Source: Zychaea mexicana | Lineage: Eukaryota; Mucoromycota; Mucoromycetes; Mucorales; Lichtheimiaceae | DNA: 64,000 nt | Direction of reading: 5' to 3' | NCBI RefSeq assembly: GCF_025766255.1 | Contig: NW_026516670.1 | Span: 1 to 64,000 of the forward strand | In this document: positions 37,414-48,800 of the stretch, piece after piece | Numbering within the stretch: the stretch's first letter is position 1 | How the letters are laid out: each line of letters opens with the position of its first letter | The notes under the pieces: model-generated | The model's database searches: none | What the model saw: the letters and a program-made list of their open reading frames with translations, nothing else | Told to the model about the DNA's origin: nothing | Position numbers and translations under genes: made by a program

Positions 37414-39279
37414 TGATTTTATGTAGAATGATGAGTTTTTCTGTACATCTTTCTTATTCCCTCAGCACTTGTTTCTATTCTTTTTTTGCATATTTTTCTC
37501 GATAGAACTATATACCTGCCTTCTAATAGGTTAGATTTTATTATAGAGTCTATGTTAAACATGACACGACCACACGTACACACACCCATAATATGATAGA
37601 ATGTCCTCCTCACCTTCATTGCACATTTTTCTTTCTTCTCTCTTTCTACATACATTCATTTCATTCATTTCCTTTTCAGTTTATTAAAAAGTTAAGCGCA
37701 CGACTAGATGACTACAACCATACATCCTGTTTCCGTCATTATGTGCTACTATGCATGATCGTATCCTTTTTAGGTGGTAATTTCGCATTCTGTCATTACG
37801 TCAAGAGATTTCTAAAGTGTCACTCAATCTGCTGTCGTTGCGGAACCTTCGCTTCCCATATGTCCGCGCTTCACCATCACAAAAAGATAAAATATGTGTT
37901 ACGTTGTACCCGATACTGTACCTGGGTATAGTTAATCGCCGAAAACAACGCCTTCGGCTCCTGTCATTGACGCTGTTCGTCAGGTTGTATTGGGAGAGAA
38001 AGGTACGGATCAAACCAGGCGACTCGATCGGTACTTGATGGACTCTAGGCCTTTAACATAAATTGGACTCAAGGTGCGACAATGACTGTATACGAAACCC
38101 CACAAAGGAACACATAGTTCGCCTTCATAACTTTCTGTTATTGGAAGCAGCAAAGCGATTTTGTGTTAATTCGTCAGTAGTGTGCAACTTCAAGGATAAG
38201 TATTTGCAAGCACTTTCACTAACAAGGATATGTGCCCAATTCTTTCATGATAGCTTTCTTGAAAGCTGTTACCGTTCAATACTATTTGATACACGCATAC
38301 CAGTGGGACTCCGGTTTTCGACAAACGTTGCACGCTGTATCTCAGCTCGATCCCTTTTCAAAGAGCGTTGCTTTCGAATAACGCTCAGGAGCAACGATGT
38401 ACAAAGCATAACAAGTGCTTGGCGAACATTCTTGTAACGTAAATGAAGCCAGCTATGTTTCGCTTTACATATGAAAAAAAAGTATATGTGTTCCAGTACA
38501 TAAAATGTGCCAACAAGCTACATATAATAATCATAACACATTGCGTCTACTGTTTTCTTTATTAGTTGTAGAGACACTAATTTTGTAGCAGATATTGTAT
38601 ATGTATGGGTTGCAAGAAGTGATACTGTATCTCTCACCTGGCGAATATGAGCACTATCATATAAAGCTACTAGACTGCTACTACTACCTTTACTAGTAAG
38701 ATCAGTCATCCTTTCTCAATTGGGGTTTGAATTCCGTGACAACCCATTGAGTTACATAATAGTGTCGGAGACATTGTCGTACAACAAGCTGCTGCATTGG
38801 ATAAGAGAAGAATGCCTCTGGGTTACCTTTTATGATCGACTGAGACGGAAGAAAACGTTTTCGCTTTTGTCCAGTCCGCGAATACCGCCCTTTAGAAGTT
38901 GCAGTTGGAATGTTACAACTGGTTATCCTTTAACGTTGATAATTGAGAATCTAAGAAAGCATACAGATTGCATACGAAAAAGCACCTAAAGGTACCAACT
39001 ACTTCTGTTCTATTTACATTTCATGACACTAGACACAAACGTATTACAGTATCATCAGTCAGCACAGGAGTTCCATAAAACGTAATGGTCATTGCATTTT
39101 TGAAGTTCCCTATCGTCCTTGTAACCACAAAACAAGGTTATCGGTAAGACACAAAAAGAGACATATGCGCAAAGTTAGGGGGGAAATTTAGTAATCATCC
39201 GAGAAACTTTTGGCCAATGTACAACGTTATTAATGGTAAGCTGACTAAAGTAGCATATCTCGTACTACGCATCATGATT
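37414..39279. other. Intergenic region
   Basis: No convincing gene. A 124-codon open frame at 38063-38437 starts with TTG, has no ATG context and no family resemblance. Otherwise A/T-rich. Confidence 0.35.
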
Positions 39280-39575
39280 GAGTTTTCCAGTGTTGGATTA
39301 TTCACCGTGAATATTCGGAGAGCTAATAATCACGCCGTGAAAAAGTGAAAAATGTACGTGGATATTCCAGCGTGAATAAACCTTCATCAATTGGAAATGC
39401 TTAAGGGAGAGCAAGAGAGAGAGAAAGCAAAGGCTCCAGAGTCCATTTATAAGTATAGGAAGGTTTATTCACGCGTAAAAATTGATTTGGCATGTATTAT
39501 TCACGCGTGAATATGTTACATTCTTACTGTCCGTGAAAAATGGTCAACGTGAGTATTGCCAACACTGGAGTTTTC
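39280..39575. mobile_element. hAT-type MITE with 8-bp target-site duplication
   Basis: A 280-bp element (39288-39567) begins CAGTGTTGG and ends CCAACACTG, a perfect 9-bp terminal inverted repeat. It is flanked on both sides by the 8-bp direct repeat GAGTTTTC (39280-39287 and 39568-39575). The CAGxG end and 8-bp duplication are hallmarks of hAT transposons. Inside are a 16-bp inverted repeat (GCGTGAATAAACCTTC at 39370-39385, its complement at 39459-39474), the 12-bp palindrome TTCACGCGTGAA (39500-39511) and a near copy TTCACCGTGAA (39301-39311), like subterminal transposase-binding repeats. There is no coding capacity, so it is non-autonomous. The perfect duplication suggests recent insertion. 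Confidence 0.88.
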
Positions 39576-40161
39576 ACACTGCGTTTTTGTGCTGTGCAGA
39601 GAACCGTAAAGTATAGTTTCACGTAAGCTCAGAATTCTACGGCGGTATTCATTACAAACTATCGAGCCTCCTCCTCCATGTAGTTAGATGAGACGATAAT
39701 CATTCTACCCTGTTCTATATTGTGGCTATTGACGCAGAAAGGCAAAACAAAAACAACCTTTCTCATTAGTAAGAAGTTGTCATCGTTTCTCTTACTCGCC
39801 TTGTGTTGTGACTAATGACAAACGTCATTCTCCAGCCTGTGCTACTGCGAAGGCTTTATGTATAATTTGTCCTCACTATGGGTACCGGTCTATTACATGT
39901 GCTTTTTCTTGATTTATACAGATAAGTGTAAAATACACTCAAAGTAGCAGATACTTTTTTATTAATAATAGGATATACTGTATGAGTAATCTAGTAGTAC
40001 ATAGTAGTAGTAGTAGTGATAACAATTTTCTTTGGCTCTGAGGGGAAGATGTGTAGTGGACGAGGAAAATAAAGATGAGGTATACGCAGGAAGATAAGAA
40101 TAGAGCCAACAAATGATAGTGATATAGTATTGAATTTTGGCTTTGTATTAAGGAGTTCAGT
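39576..40161. other. Intergenic region
   Basis: Between the MITE and the 3' end of the IFRD gene; A/T-rich, with a short AGT repeat near 40000. No gene seen. Confidence 0.35.
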
Positions 40162-41959
40162 TCAGGTCCTTTTGGAACTTCTTGCGTCTCTAAGCTGCTT
40201 TGATCGCGCCTTTTTGTTTTCGTCGTAGACGTATTTCCGGTCAACTTTGGACATGCGATTTAAGTCGTCGTCGTTGTCTGAATCATCGTCCCCTGCTCTA
40301 AAATACCAAGCCGGAAAACGGAAGATTTGTCGTAGAAGATCATTTGACTATCGTATGCGTGATTTAGTATACATGAGAAAGAAGGAACACATATTTGTAA
40401 TAGATAAAGGATTGTTTTTAAAGTGGCACAAACTTACCCGCAAATGAAGATGAAGTCCTTGACCCATTATATTTCTAAAAGCGTTTAAGATCAAAATTTT
40501 GGCTGCATAAAAAATAGATATGTTTAAAGTAACGTCAATAAGAAGAACACTTTACTACCACTGTTATCAAGAAAAAAAAAACGTCTGCTTGTTTGACTAC
40601 TTACACCATCCACGAAATGTGATAGCTCTGTCACTGATTTTGAGTACTTCAATGGGAGGTTCGCCGTCTTCCACACTCTTGACAATATCACGGAATATCG
40701 ATTTTTGTTCTGCACGGCTGCTTTTGCTCTGCCGTCGGCTGCTCTCCACTGACAACTCTCGTAAGGTGCGCAATAACTCATCCATATTGTCGTACTGATA
40801 ATCATCGTTGTGCTCTATGTCTTCATCCTCGTCTTCATTCTTAATACAACAGCAAGCATATATTCGTCAGCTTTTGTATATATATGGTGGGGTTAAGCAT
40901 AATGCTAATATGGACACTCACATCTCTGCATGTAGCTATCCGCAAGATTTCAAACATCGCTGCGACATTCTCGCCTGCTGCGGTGCGGACGTCTTTATCT
41001 CCTGATTCAAGTAGAACTTCGTGCATTGGCATTACTCTGAGATAACAAATCAAAACCGCTTATTAGATACACATGCACACATACACCGATGATTGACTCG
41101 AATCCCCACACTTACTTTTCAATCTCTTCCCAAAGTGCCTCTGGGTCCACAACGCCTTCGTAAAAGGTACTGATAAAAAGAATGCCGTATACACGCAGCC
41201 CCGTGCACATCAGTTGATCTATATGCTGCGGCGACAGTTCTTCAACATTGAAATCCTGTCCATCCGTTTCTATGAGGTCGAATACAAAGTCGCGCACGAG
41301 CTGCGTATCGATATCTGATCCGGCAATGAGCGTCACCAAGCCAAGGGTATGTAAGCACTGAAAATGTTAAAGCCAGTATACACATTCGTAAGTTTTCGTA
41401 TTTCTATTATCTCTTTGATATCTCTCGTTCCCATTACTACGACTTTACGTTGGACTTTACGATAACGCTGTCTGCATTCTTGGTTGTTTTTTTCAATGCA
41501 GGCAAAATCTGTTGATATAGTTCGTCTTGATCATCCACGGCGTCCCCATGACTGATAAAGTTCAACGCTATCGCCTGTGCAGCCAGTGCTGATTCCTTGG
41601 CACTGCTCGATTTGCTCAACGATCGTCTCAAAAGAGTCAACAGTTCCTCGTTTCGTGGTTGCAGTGGCCCAGCAGCATAGTGGCGAGTGAGCAAAGTAAC
41701 GATCGACGCAAGTGATTCTTCTCGCACACTTGGGAATTATAAAAAACGTGTTATTGAAATAAAGAAAGCAAAGGGGGTTGTCTGATTTAAGGAGGAAGTG
41801 GCGCGCGCAAGTTTACCTTGTTCGATTCACTTGGAGATCGTCAATTGCTTGATTTAGATTATCGATCCAGCCAACTCCAGGAGAACCATTTACTTCTTCA
41901 AACGTGCTTTCACTGTCTTGATCTTTGCGTGCAGAACGTTTAGAGTATCGGGTGGGCAT
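40162..41959 (-). CDS. Interferon-related developmental regulator (IFRD) family protein
   Basis: Seven exons (41959-41817, 41728-41449, 41357-41116, 41036-40922, 40839-40605, 40502-40438, 40347-40162) give 421 residues. An N-terminal armadillo-like helical region (about 45-260; ESALAAQAIALNFISHG, LHTLGLVTLIAGSD) is followed by an acidic stretch (NEDEDEDIEHNDD) and the C-terminal IFRD segment ITFRGWSKILILNAFRNIMG with GLHLHLRSNDLLRQIF. The tail is basic (ENKKARSKQLRDARSSKR). Animal IFRD1/2 proteins modulate transcription and, for IFRD2, bind inactive ribosomes; the role in fungi is not established. The 65-nt sixth exon was placed by family alignment. Confidence 0.85.
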
Positions 41960-42394
41960 GGTAAACAAATGAAAGATAATGACTCAAAAAAGTTTTCATA
42001 CGAGACAGAAAAGGGAAAAGTAACACCACAATAAAAATTTCTGCTGTGCAGCAAAATTTATAAGGAGAGGTCATGCATGATTGCACTTCCTATATGTAGG
42101 CAGGTGCTCCCATCTTTGGATCACCAAGATTAAACTGCTTTTATGTAGGGTGAGTCCAGTCATCTGCATTTTTGATTCACTTATAATTATCGCCCTTGAC
42201 AGTGGTATTGCAAGGGGCGAAAGATGGTGCACAGCGACGCGCTTTACAGAAAGCAAGACAACAATACGCCTTTTCTATTTTAAAAGTCAAGGGCAAACAT
42301 TTCCCCGCCAGCGCATGAATTCATCCGTGCGCTTCGGTCAAACCCCCCGCCTACTCTTCTTTCACTTTTATTTTTCTTCTTCCTTCCTTCAGCA
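41960..42394. promoter_or_regulatory. Divergent promoter region, IFRD (-) and NT5DC-type (+) genes
   Basis: 435 bp between the two start codons. The side next to 42395 is CT-rich (42350-42390), matching leaders elsewhere in this window. No specific factor site is claimed. Confidence 0.5.
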
Positions 42395-44943
42395 ATGTTC
42401 ACGGTGTTACGGCGAAAGGAAAGAGTGCTGCGATTAATTGCTAGTCGTTGCTCGCGATTGACTTTTCAACGACGCGAAAACAGCAATGGTGTCGCCATTA
42501 TCGAACAACTACGAAAAGAGTTCGCCGATAAGAAACAGCAACACATTGCCGCTGCTGAACGCGATCACGCCAAGATCTTCTCGGTCAGTGGCATAACAGA
42601 TCAGTATGAAAGTCATAACCAACACGGAATACAGACGCATGAGCATTTACCTCAGGCAATCTACGGTTTTGGCGTTACTAGTCCAAACCAAGTGTACGTT
42701 TTTACCTACTTTTTTCTTGTCCTACTTACTTTTGATGCCGCTTTTTCTAAGGAGGAGATAACTAACAGGGCTTATATATAGGTTTATTAACAACGAGCTC
42801 AACCTTAAATATACTGAAGTCTATGGCTTTGATTACGATGTACGATATTTGCTTACTTCTCCCTCTTATTAAATATGTGAGTAACAAGCGGTTTATCATC
42901 CTTTTGCGGTATCCAGTATACACTAGCAAATTATACCGACAACCTTTCCCGAACAATCTATGATATACTTCGTGATATTTTGGTCGACATGCTACGGTAT
43001 CCAAAACATATCAAAGGTATATTATCTGGCTCGATCCAAACTATTCATTCGATTTTTTAACTTACCCCGATTACTATAGATCTTGAGTTCGATCCATCCT
43101 TTGCAATTAGAGGACTTCACTATGGTATTGAATCTACACGACCAAATGATATTGTCATATGTAACTAACCGATGATTTACCTGCACAGATATCAATACGG
43201 GCTGGCTGATGAAAATAGATAGCTATGCCAACATACAGTTAAACACAGTTCATGGTAAGTAGGATGGGTGTGTGTGCCACGCGCTATTCCAATTAATGGG
43301 ATCCGATTAATATAGCTGGGCGAGATCGTGTGTCTGATCCGGAAGAAGTCATCCGTTATTACAATGGAACGCATATTGCACCGCGTTATCTCCAGACCAA
43401 CATGTTTCAGCTTAATGACTTATTTTCCATACCTCAGGTGCTGACATATACCGCGATCGAAAAAAAAGACTTCTTCATTGAGCATATATTAAATGTGTTC
43501 TAAATACCCATCTTTATGACAGGCTTGTTTGCTTAGCGATGTGCAACAATATTTCAAGAGACATAACATCAGGTAATACTTTTTCTACAGAAATAAATTA
43601 TATTAAACTTGATTTTTCACAGAGATATATAAATTCTGTAGTTTCCACCCGCGATATCTATCCGATGACTTGAATCAAGCGGCACGGATCTTGCACACTG
43701 GATCAAACATGAATAGCGCATTCGGAATTGGAGGGCGCTTACATCACGCGGTACTTAGCGACATACCAAACTATCTTGAAAAGTCGCCTCAGCTCGTCCA
43801 TTTTCTTAAAAAGCTTAAAAAGAATGGTAAAAAGACATTCTTGCTGACAAATAGCAGCTTACCATTCATGTATGTTATATTCTTTCAAAAAAAAAGGGAC
43901 AGAACACTAAAGAAGCCAAAAAACATACACATATTACTGACTAATTTGATCTTTAATACTAGTGATAAGGGTATGCAATACCTAACATCCAGTCCAGATT
44001 GGCGAGACTTGTTTGATTGTGTCATCGTATCAGCAAGAAAGCCTGATTTCTACCGGTCAAGGAGACCATTCCGAAGAGTGCGAGAACCAATGTGGGATCC
44101 AGTGCATAAGTTTGAGAAAGGAGAAGTTTATCAGGGCGGAAACTTGACAGATTTCAGCCGCATTACCGGTTGGTCAGGGTAAATCTATACTCTATCGGTG
44201 GTATCTGTGTATATGAACAATATGCATTGTATATAGAAATGCTGATAATTTTTTGGAATTTACTGTGGGGGTTTGTAAAACAGACAAAAGGTACTCTATT
44301 TTGGCGATCACATTTTTTCGGATCTGATAGATCCTACAGTGGAACAAGGATGGCGTACGGGTGCTATCATTCACGAGCTAGCTGCGGAGATCGAGACCCG
44401 TAATACCTCAAGCTATCGTCATAGCTTGGCTTGGTTACTTCGTATCGAGCGTCTTATCGTAGAAGCACAAAGTTATTATGGACAACCTGATGTTGATGGT
44501 AGACTCGAAAACCTGATTAATGAATGGTCATCAGAGAGACGAAATGCCCGACACGAGTTACGAAACGTGTTCAACCGGTCTTTTGGCAGTGTGTTCCGAA
44601 CTTACCAAAATCCTACTTATTTTGCAAACAAGATCCGTACAGTAAGTTTGGTAAAAGCTTTAGTGCGGTAAAGGATGAGGATTAACAGCAGTAATACTAA
44701 GCATCAATGGAAAACGCCATTAGTTTGCAGATATTTACATGTCTAACGTTGCAAACCTGAACCATGTATCGCTTGACTATGTCTTCTATCCAGACCGTAC
44801 ATACTTGCCTCAGTAAGTCGTTATAACCCGGGATTGTATGAATACCGTGGACATTCTTTGCTAATCTTATTGCTATTAGTGAACGTCTCGTGGAAACACT
44901 TATCGACACAGGCAAAATCAAAGAGCTACTTAGAAGCTCATAA
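42395..44943 (+). CDS. HAD-family cytosolic 5'-nucleotidase-like protein (NT5DC2/3 type)
   Basis: Twelve exons (42395-42693, 42782-42839, 42917-43016, 43080-43124, 43189-43254, 43316-43437, 43523-43572, 43642-43869, 43963-44178, 44284-44641, 44724-44812, 44880-44943) give 564 residues. HAD motif I is GFDYDYTLANY (DxDxT), motif II is KTFLLTNSS, and motif IV is VLYFGDHIFSDLID. The GLHYDINTGWLMKID and SYRHSLAWLLRIE segments are typical of the cN-II/NT5DC family. Members dephosphorylate purine mononucleotides or have unknown substrates; NT5DC2/3 are poorly studied. The N-terminal 30 residues are basic (MFTVLRRKERVLRLIASR) and could target mitochondria. Confidence 0.88.
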
Positions 44944-45086
44944 GCATGAGTCTCCCTCACGACAAAATTTTATAGACATTGATGCTGATGCTATTTAAAC
45001 GTAACTTAAACAATAGACACTTTTTTTTATTTAGTTGTGTATTTTTTTGTTTCTGTCGATCTCAATTGGAGGACCAGCCAACCCAT

Positions 45087-46888
45087 CTACAGACTTGGGA
45101 AATCTTTATTGTTTCGTTCGTTCTGATAGTACTTTGCGATCAGAAAAGCGACGTCCAGCGATTGTTCGTAGTTAAGGCGTGGATCGCAGTATGTCTGATA
45201 GTTGGTCGACAAATCTTCATCTGTCAAATCCATTGAGCCACCCACACATTCTACATTGTAACAAAACATTGAGATACATACATTGTTATTCAGTCAATTC
45301 ACCCCACAATGTTCACGCTCGCACTTTCTTTCACAAATTGTATCGTACCCGTTACGGAGTCGCCTGTGAGTTCGAAATGAACGCCGTTGAGCTTGCTTTC
45401 ACATGACTTGTGCACTCTGAACGTTTGAGAAAGCTCCTGGATAATGTCGACGAAATGACGCGTTTTGATGCCACCGCTGGCATTCTTGGTATTGCCGTGC
45501 ATTGGGTCACATACCCAAACAGGGATATGGCCAGCGTTGCGGACTGCTTCAATGTGTTGCGGCAAATACTGTTCGACGTTGTCCGCTCCAAAGCGAGTGA
45601 TCAGAGTTACTTTGCCGATCTCTTTGTTGGGATTCACTCGATTGAGGATTTCAACAAGGTTCTCTGGATTGGTAGTAGGACCAACTTTGAGACCCACTGG
45701 ATTCTCAATGCCTCGGATATATTCAATATGCGCACCGTCAGGCTGGCGCGTGCGGTCACCGATCCACAAGAAATGTGCACCAGTGTTGTAGTACTTTTTG
45801 GTGTTAGTAGAAGGCGATGTCAACAAACGTGTCAGGCTGGATTCGTATTCCAAAAGCAGTGCCTCGTGCGAAACGAAGAAGTCGACAGATCGTAAAGCGT
45901 TGTTTTTGCCGCCGTTATCAGCACCCACAGTTTTCATGAAATCGAGTGCGTCGGTGAGTTGTGTTACGATGGACTGGTATTCGCCTCTCACCGCGTCTGA
46001 TCGCACATGGCTGAGGTTCCACTGTGATGGCGCGTGCAGATCTATTTAGGCGAGCAAGGATTATAAAAGGAAACAATGAGTTGGACACAAGTAACAAGGC
46101 CCATATTGTTCCATTCAACTATACCTGCAAATCCAGAGTCTAGCAGTGTTCGCACGTAATTGAGAGTAGCAGCAGAGTGGAAGTACGCACTAATTCAATT
46201 GGATCTGTACTCAGTATCATCCTGCATCGTAGCATCATATGGCTCTTCCGCATATACAAAGTATTATTACCCCAACAATCTTTCCGGATCGGCCTTGCGG
46301 TCTTTAGGATCGAAACCGTTGACGTTGTCACCTCTGAACGAAAGAATCTCCTGTCCTTCGTGCATTTCCGTAGGCTTGCTTCTAGGCTTTGCATACTGGC
46401 CAGCCATACGAGCAATACGTACGACCGATGTTCGAGCACCCCACGTCAGTACCAGGGACATTTGGAGCAGCACTTTAAGTTTAGCTTCGATAGGGTCCTG
46501 TAGATCATGTGTTAGTTACACCAACAAAAAACTTTTGACAGAATTGTTCCCTTTGATAGTATACGTACCTGAGAGCAATAGTCAAACAGCTCTGCACAAT
46601 CGCCACCCTGAAGTAGGAACGAATTACCCAGGGCAACTTGTTTCAATTGTTCCCGAAGTTTTTCGATCTAGCACAGCAAAAGAAAAACAGCGCACGGATC
46701 AGTAAGGGATGAAAAGTTGATTTAATTCCGCGATTTTGATTCAATACCTCTGTTGTTGACACCATGGGAGGCAAGCGACCCAATTTGTCAACGACTCGCT
46801 TAGCATGAGCTTCGTCTTCGTAAGTGACGTCTTGGACAATTGGCTTGGACTTCCAGCTGTCTGGAGACCAGTTGTTAGTAGTTGCCAT
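45087..46888 (-). CDS. Class II 3-deoxy-7-phosphoheptulonate (DAHP) synthase
   Basis: Six exons (46888-46748, 46667-46569, 46497-46271, 46189-46125, 46041-45349, 45250-45087) give 462 residues. It catalyses the first step of the shikimate pathway: phosphoenolpyruvate plus erythrose 4-phosphate to DAHP. Class II signatures are present: WSPDSWKSKPIVQ near the start, LLQGGDCAELF (metal-binding Cys), GRARIGQYAKPRS-like RIARMAGQYAKPRS, FRGDNVNGF, GLKVGPTT, DPMHGNT and a C-terminal ECVGG and YCDPRLNYEQS. No plastid- or mitochondrion-type presequence is visible, so it is expected in the cytosol. Class II enzymes occur in plants, some bacteria and part of the fungi, often next to class I isozymes elsewhere in the genome. 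Confidence 0.92.
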
Positions 46889-48057
46889 AGTAACGGTAGA
46901 TTTGTGGAGAATGAAAAGAAAAAAAGGGTGTTGAAATCCGCTCACCTTATTAAGGTTGTCATTTCATAAAATTGCAGTTGGTGACTGTTGCGTTGTGAGT
47001 CAACATGTGTACTAAGCCTAAACGCATAAACAATGGGCGAAGTGTGCATACGTCTGTTATGCACTCCAAAATAATCGTATCTGGTGCATATTGAGCTACT
47101 TGCACTAAACTAGGCATGTAGCTTCAGCCTTAACTTTGTCAGCAGAAAGCAACATAATTTGATATAATTTTGCGCTCCTCGGTCTTAATTCCGCTGAGCC
47201 GAACAACGTACATGAATTAATGCACTTAGCGAGAAACGGAGCTTCCATAATCACTTGGATATTCTGGAGCAAAAAAAAAAGCTCTTTATTATCATTAGTA
47301 GCCTTCTGGATAATAGCTGGAGCTTATATCCGCAAAGCAATACATCCTTCAAACAGTGATGATTGATCGACGTTCTCTCTATGCAGTAAATGGCTGAGTC
47401 AAAGACAAACTTCGTAGCTCGAGATTACAATAAATAGCTATGCTAACTGAACTTACAATACTGTCTCGCCAGCCCCGTCGAGATTATCTTAATGCAATAT
47501 ATAAAGGAAAATGTGTATAACAGGATGTGCTGATCACGAAGGGCATGCAGTATGTTCCCAGCAAGTTAATACAGCGGAAAGTGCAGCAGGAGTGTAATGT
47601 AATTGTCTAGAAGGATTCTACTATAAATTCGACTTACGCAGCTCGACATAAGGATTGATTCGCTGTATGCAATCTGCTGAGATGGAGCTCAATAGGATGT
47701 GGCTCTCGAACATTGAAAAGGTCCAGCAACAACAGAGATGCGTGAACGACGAAGACTCGTGATCTTTACTAAATCTCAAGCGAGCATAGCTACGCGACCA
47801 ATGTAGCAGGACTACTTCAAGATCTGTAGCTCGTTGATATAAGTTTCAACTGCTGTTGTTTAAGCATAATCCTATCTTTCTTTTGAATCATCCTTCTGCA
47901 TGTGAAGTCGACGACAAAACATTTTATAAAGCGAAAGCGTACTTTCTGCTACTCTCAAATACATCAATGAGTTATTCCTGCATATTATGTACAGAGACTC
48001 CATCCCAATTTTTTTTATGTCACAATTTTTTTTCTTCAAATCAACCACCGAGCAACG
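46889..48057. other. Intergenic region
   Basis: About 1.2 kb without a recognisable gene; one A-run flanked by GAGC/GCTC near 47270 could form a small hairpin. The DAHP synthase promoter must lie near 46900. Confidence 0.35.
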
Positions 48058-48800
48058 ATGACGGATTCTGGCGCAGCTTCCCAACCACGTATCCACGCGA
48101 TTAGGTTGGTGCCATACCAAACAGCACTTTGTAATCTCAATAAGGCCATCATTGTCGGCAAGAGGTTCTCACAAATTATCGACATGGCATCCGCTGCACT
48201 TGACGAAATGCGCAAATGCTCGAGTTGTTGGAGATTCGCGCCTATGCCTACTCAATACAAGGCAAGCTTTACTCAGCCATTGCAGATACACAACGAATGA
48301 TCGGGTACGCCCCAATATCATCCATTGGATATCTTTGTAAAGCAAATATCTATGCTACGTACGGATATCAAATACGTGCAATCGAGGCATACGACGAGGG
48401 ACTGAAACATTCTACAGCAAGTTCACATCCCTGCACAGCAATATATCATCAATGGTGCCATGAAGAGCTCGAAGACGCAAGAGCAAAAGCAGTGGCGCGC
48501 AATGATAACCGTATCGATATTATCGCGAAATTAACCAGTGGAAGTTGCACATTCCATTCTAGCACGACTCTCTCAAGCAAGCGATGGCACATGCTTGTAT
48601 GTTTCAAACGTCTGGTGGAAATTGATAATGAGCTGCGCTGATGCTTGGGAAGATGTTGTCGTCAGCGATTCTACCACAAATAACCTATGGGCAGAGATGA
48701 TGGTTATACTGAAAATCGTCCCACTCATCATATGTCTGACGAAAGCATTGAGCGATTGCATAACTTTCAACTTGAAGTAACAATAGCAGCGGTAGCATGA
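48058..48800 (+). pseudogene. Decayed TPR/F-box protein gene (Pof3/Dia2-like remnant)
   Basis: Three overlapping frames together spell one protein-like sequence. 48058-48215 encodes a Met start and TPR-type helices (YQTALCNLNKAIIVGKRF). A +1 shift near 48215 continues as LELLEIRAYAYSIQGKLYSAI and GYLCKANIYATYGYQIRAIEAYDEGL, further TPR repeats. A second shift near 48535 continues as LPVEVAHSILARLSQAS with W..I, an F-box. Normal family members then have a leucine-rich repeat domain, which is missing. No splice sites explain the shifts. The likely origin is an F-box substrate adaptor of an SCF ubiquitin ligase. An unusual splicing pattern is possible but less likely. Confidence 0.55.

Noticed and set aside
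38063..38437. 124-codon open frame on the + strand
   Set aside because: Begins with TTG, no ATG in context, no recognisable motif.
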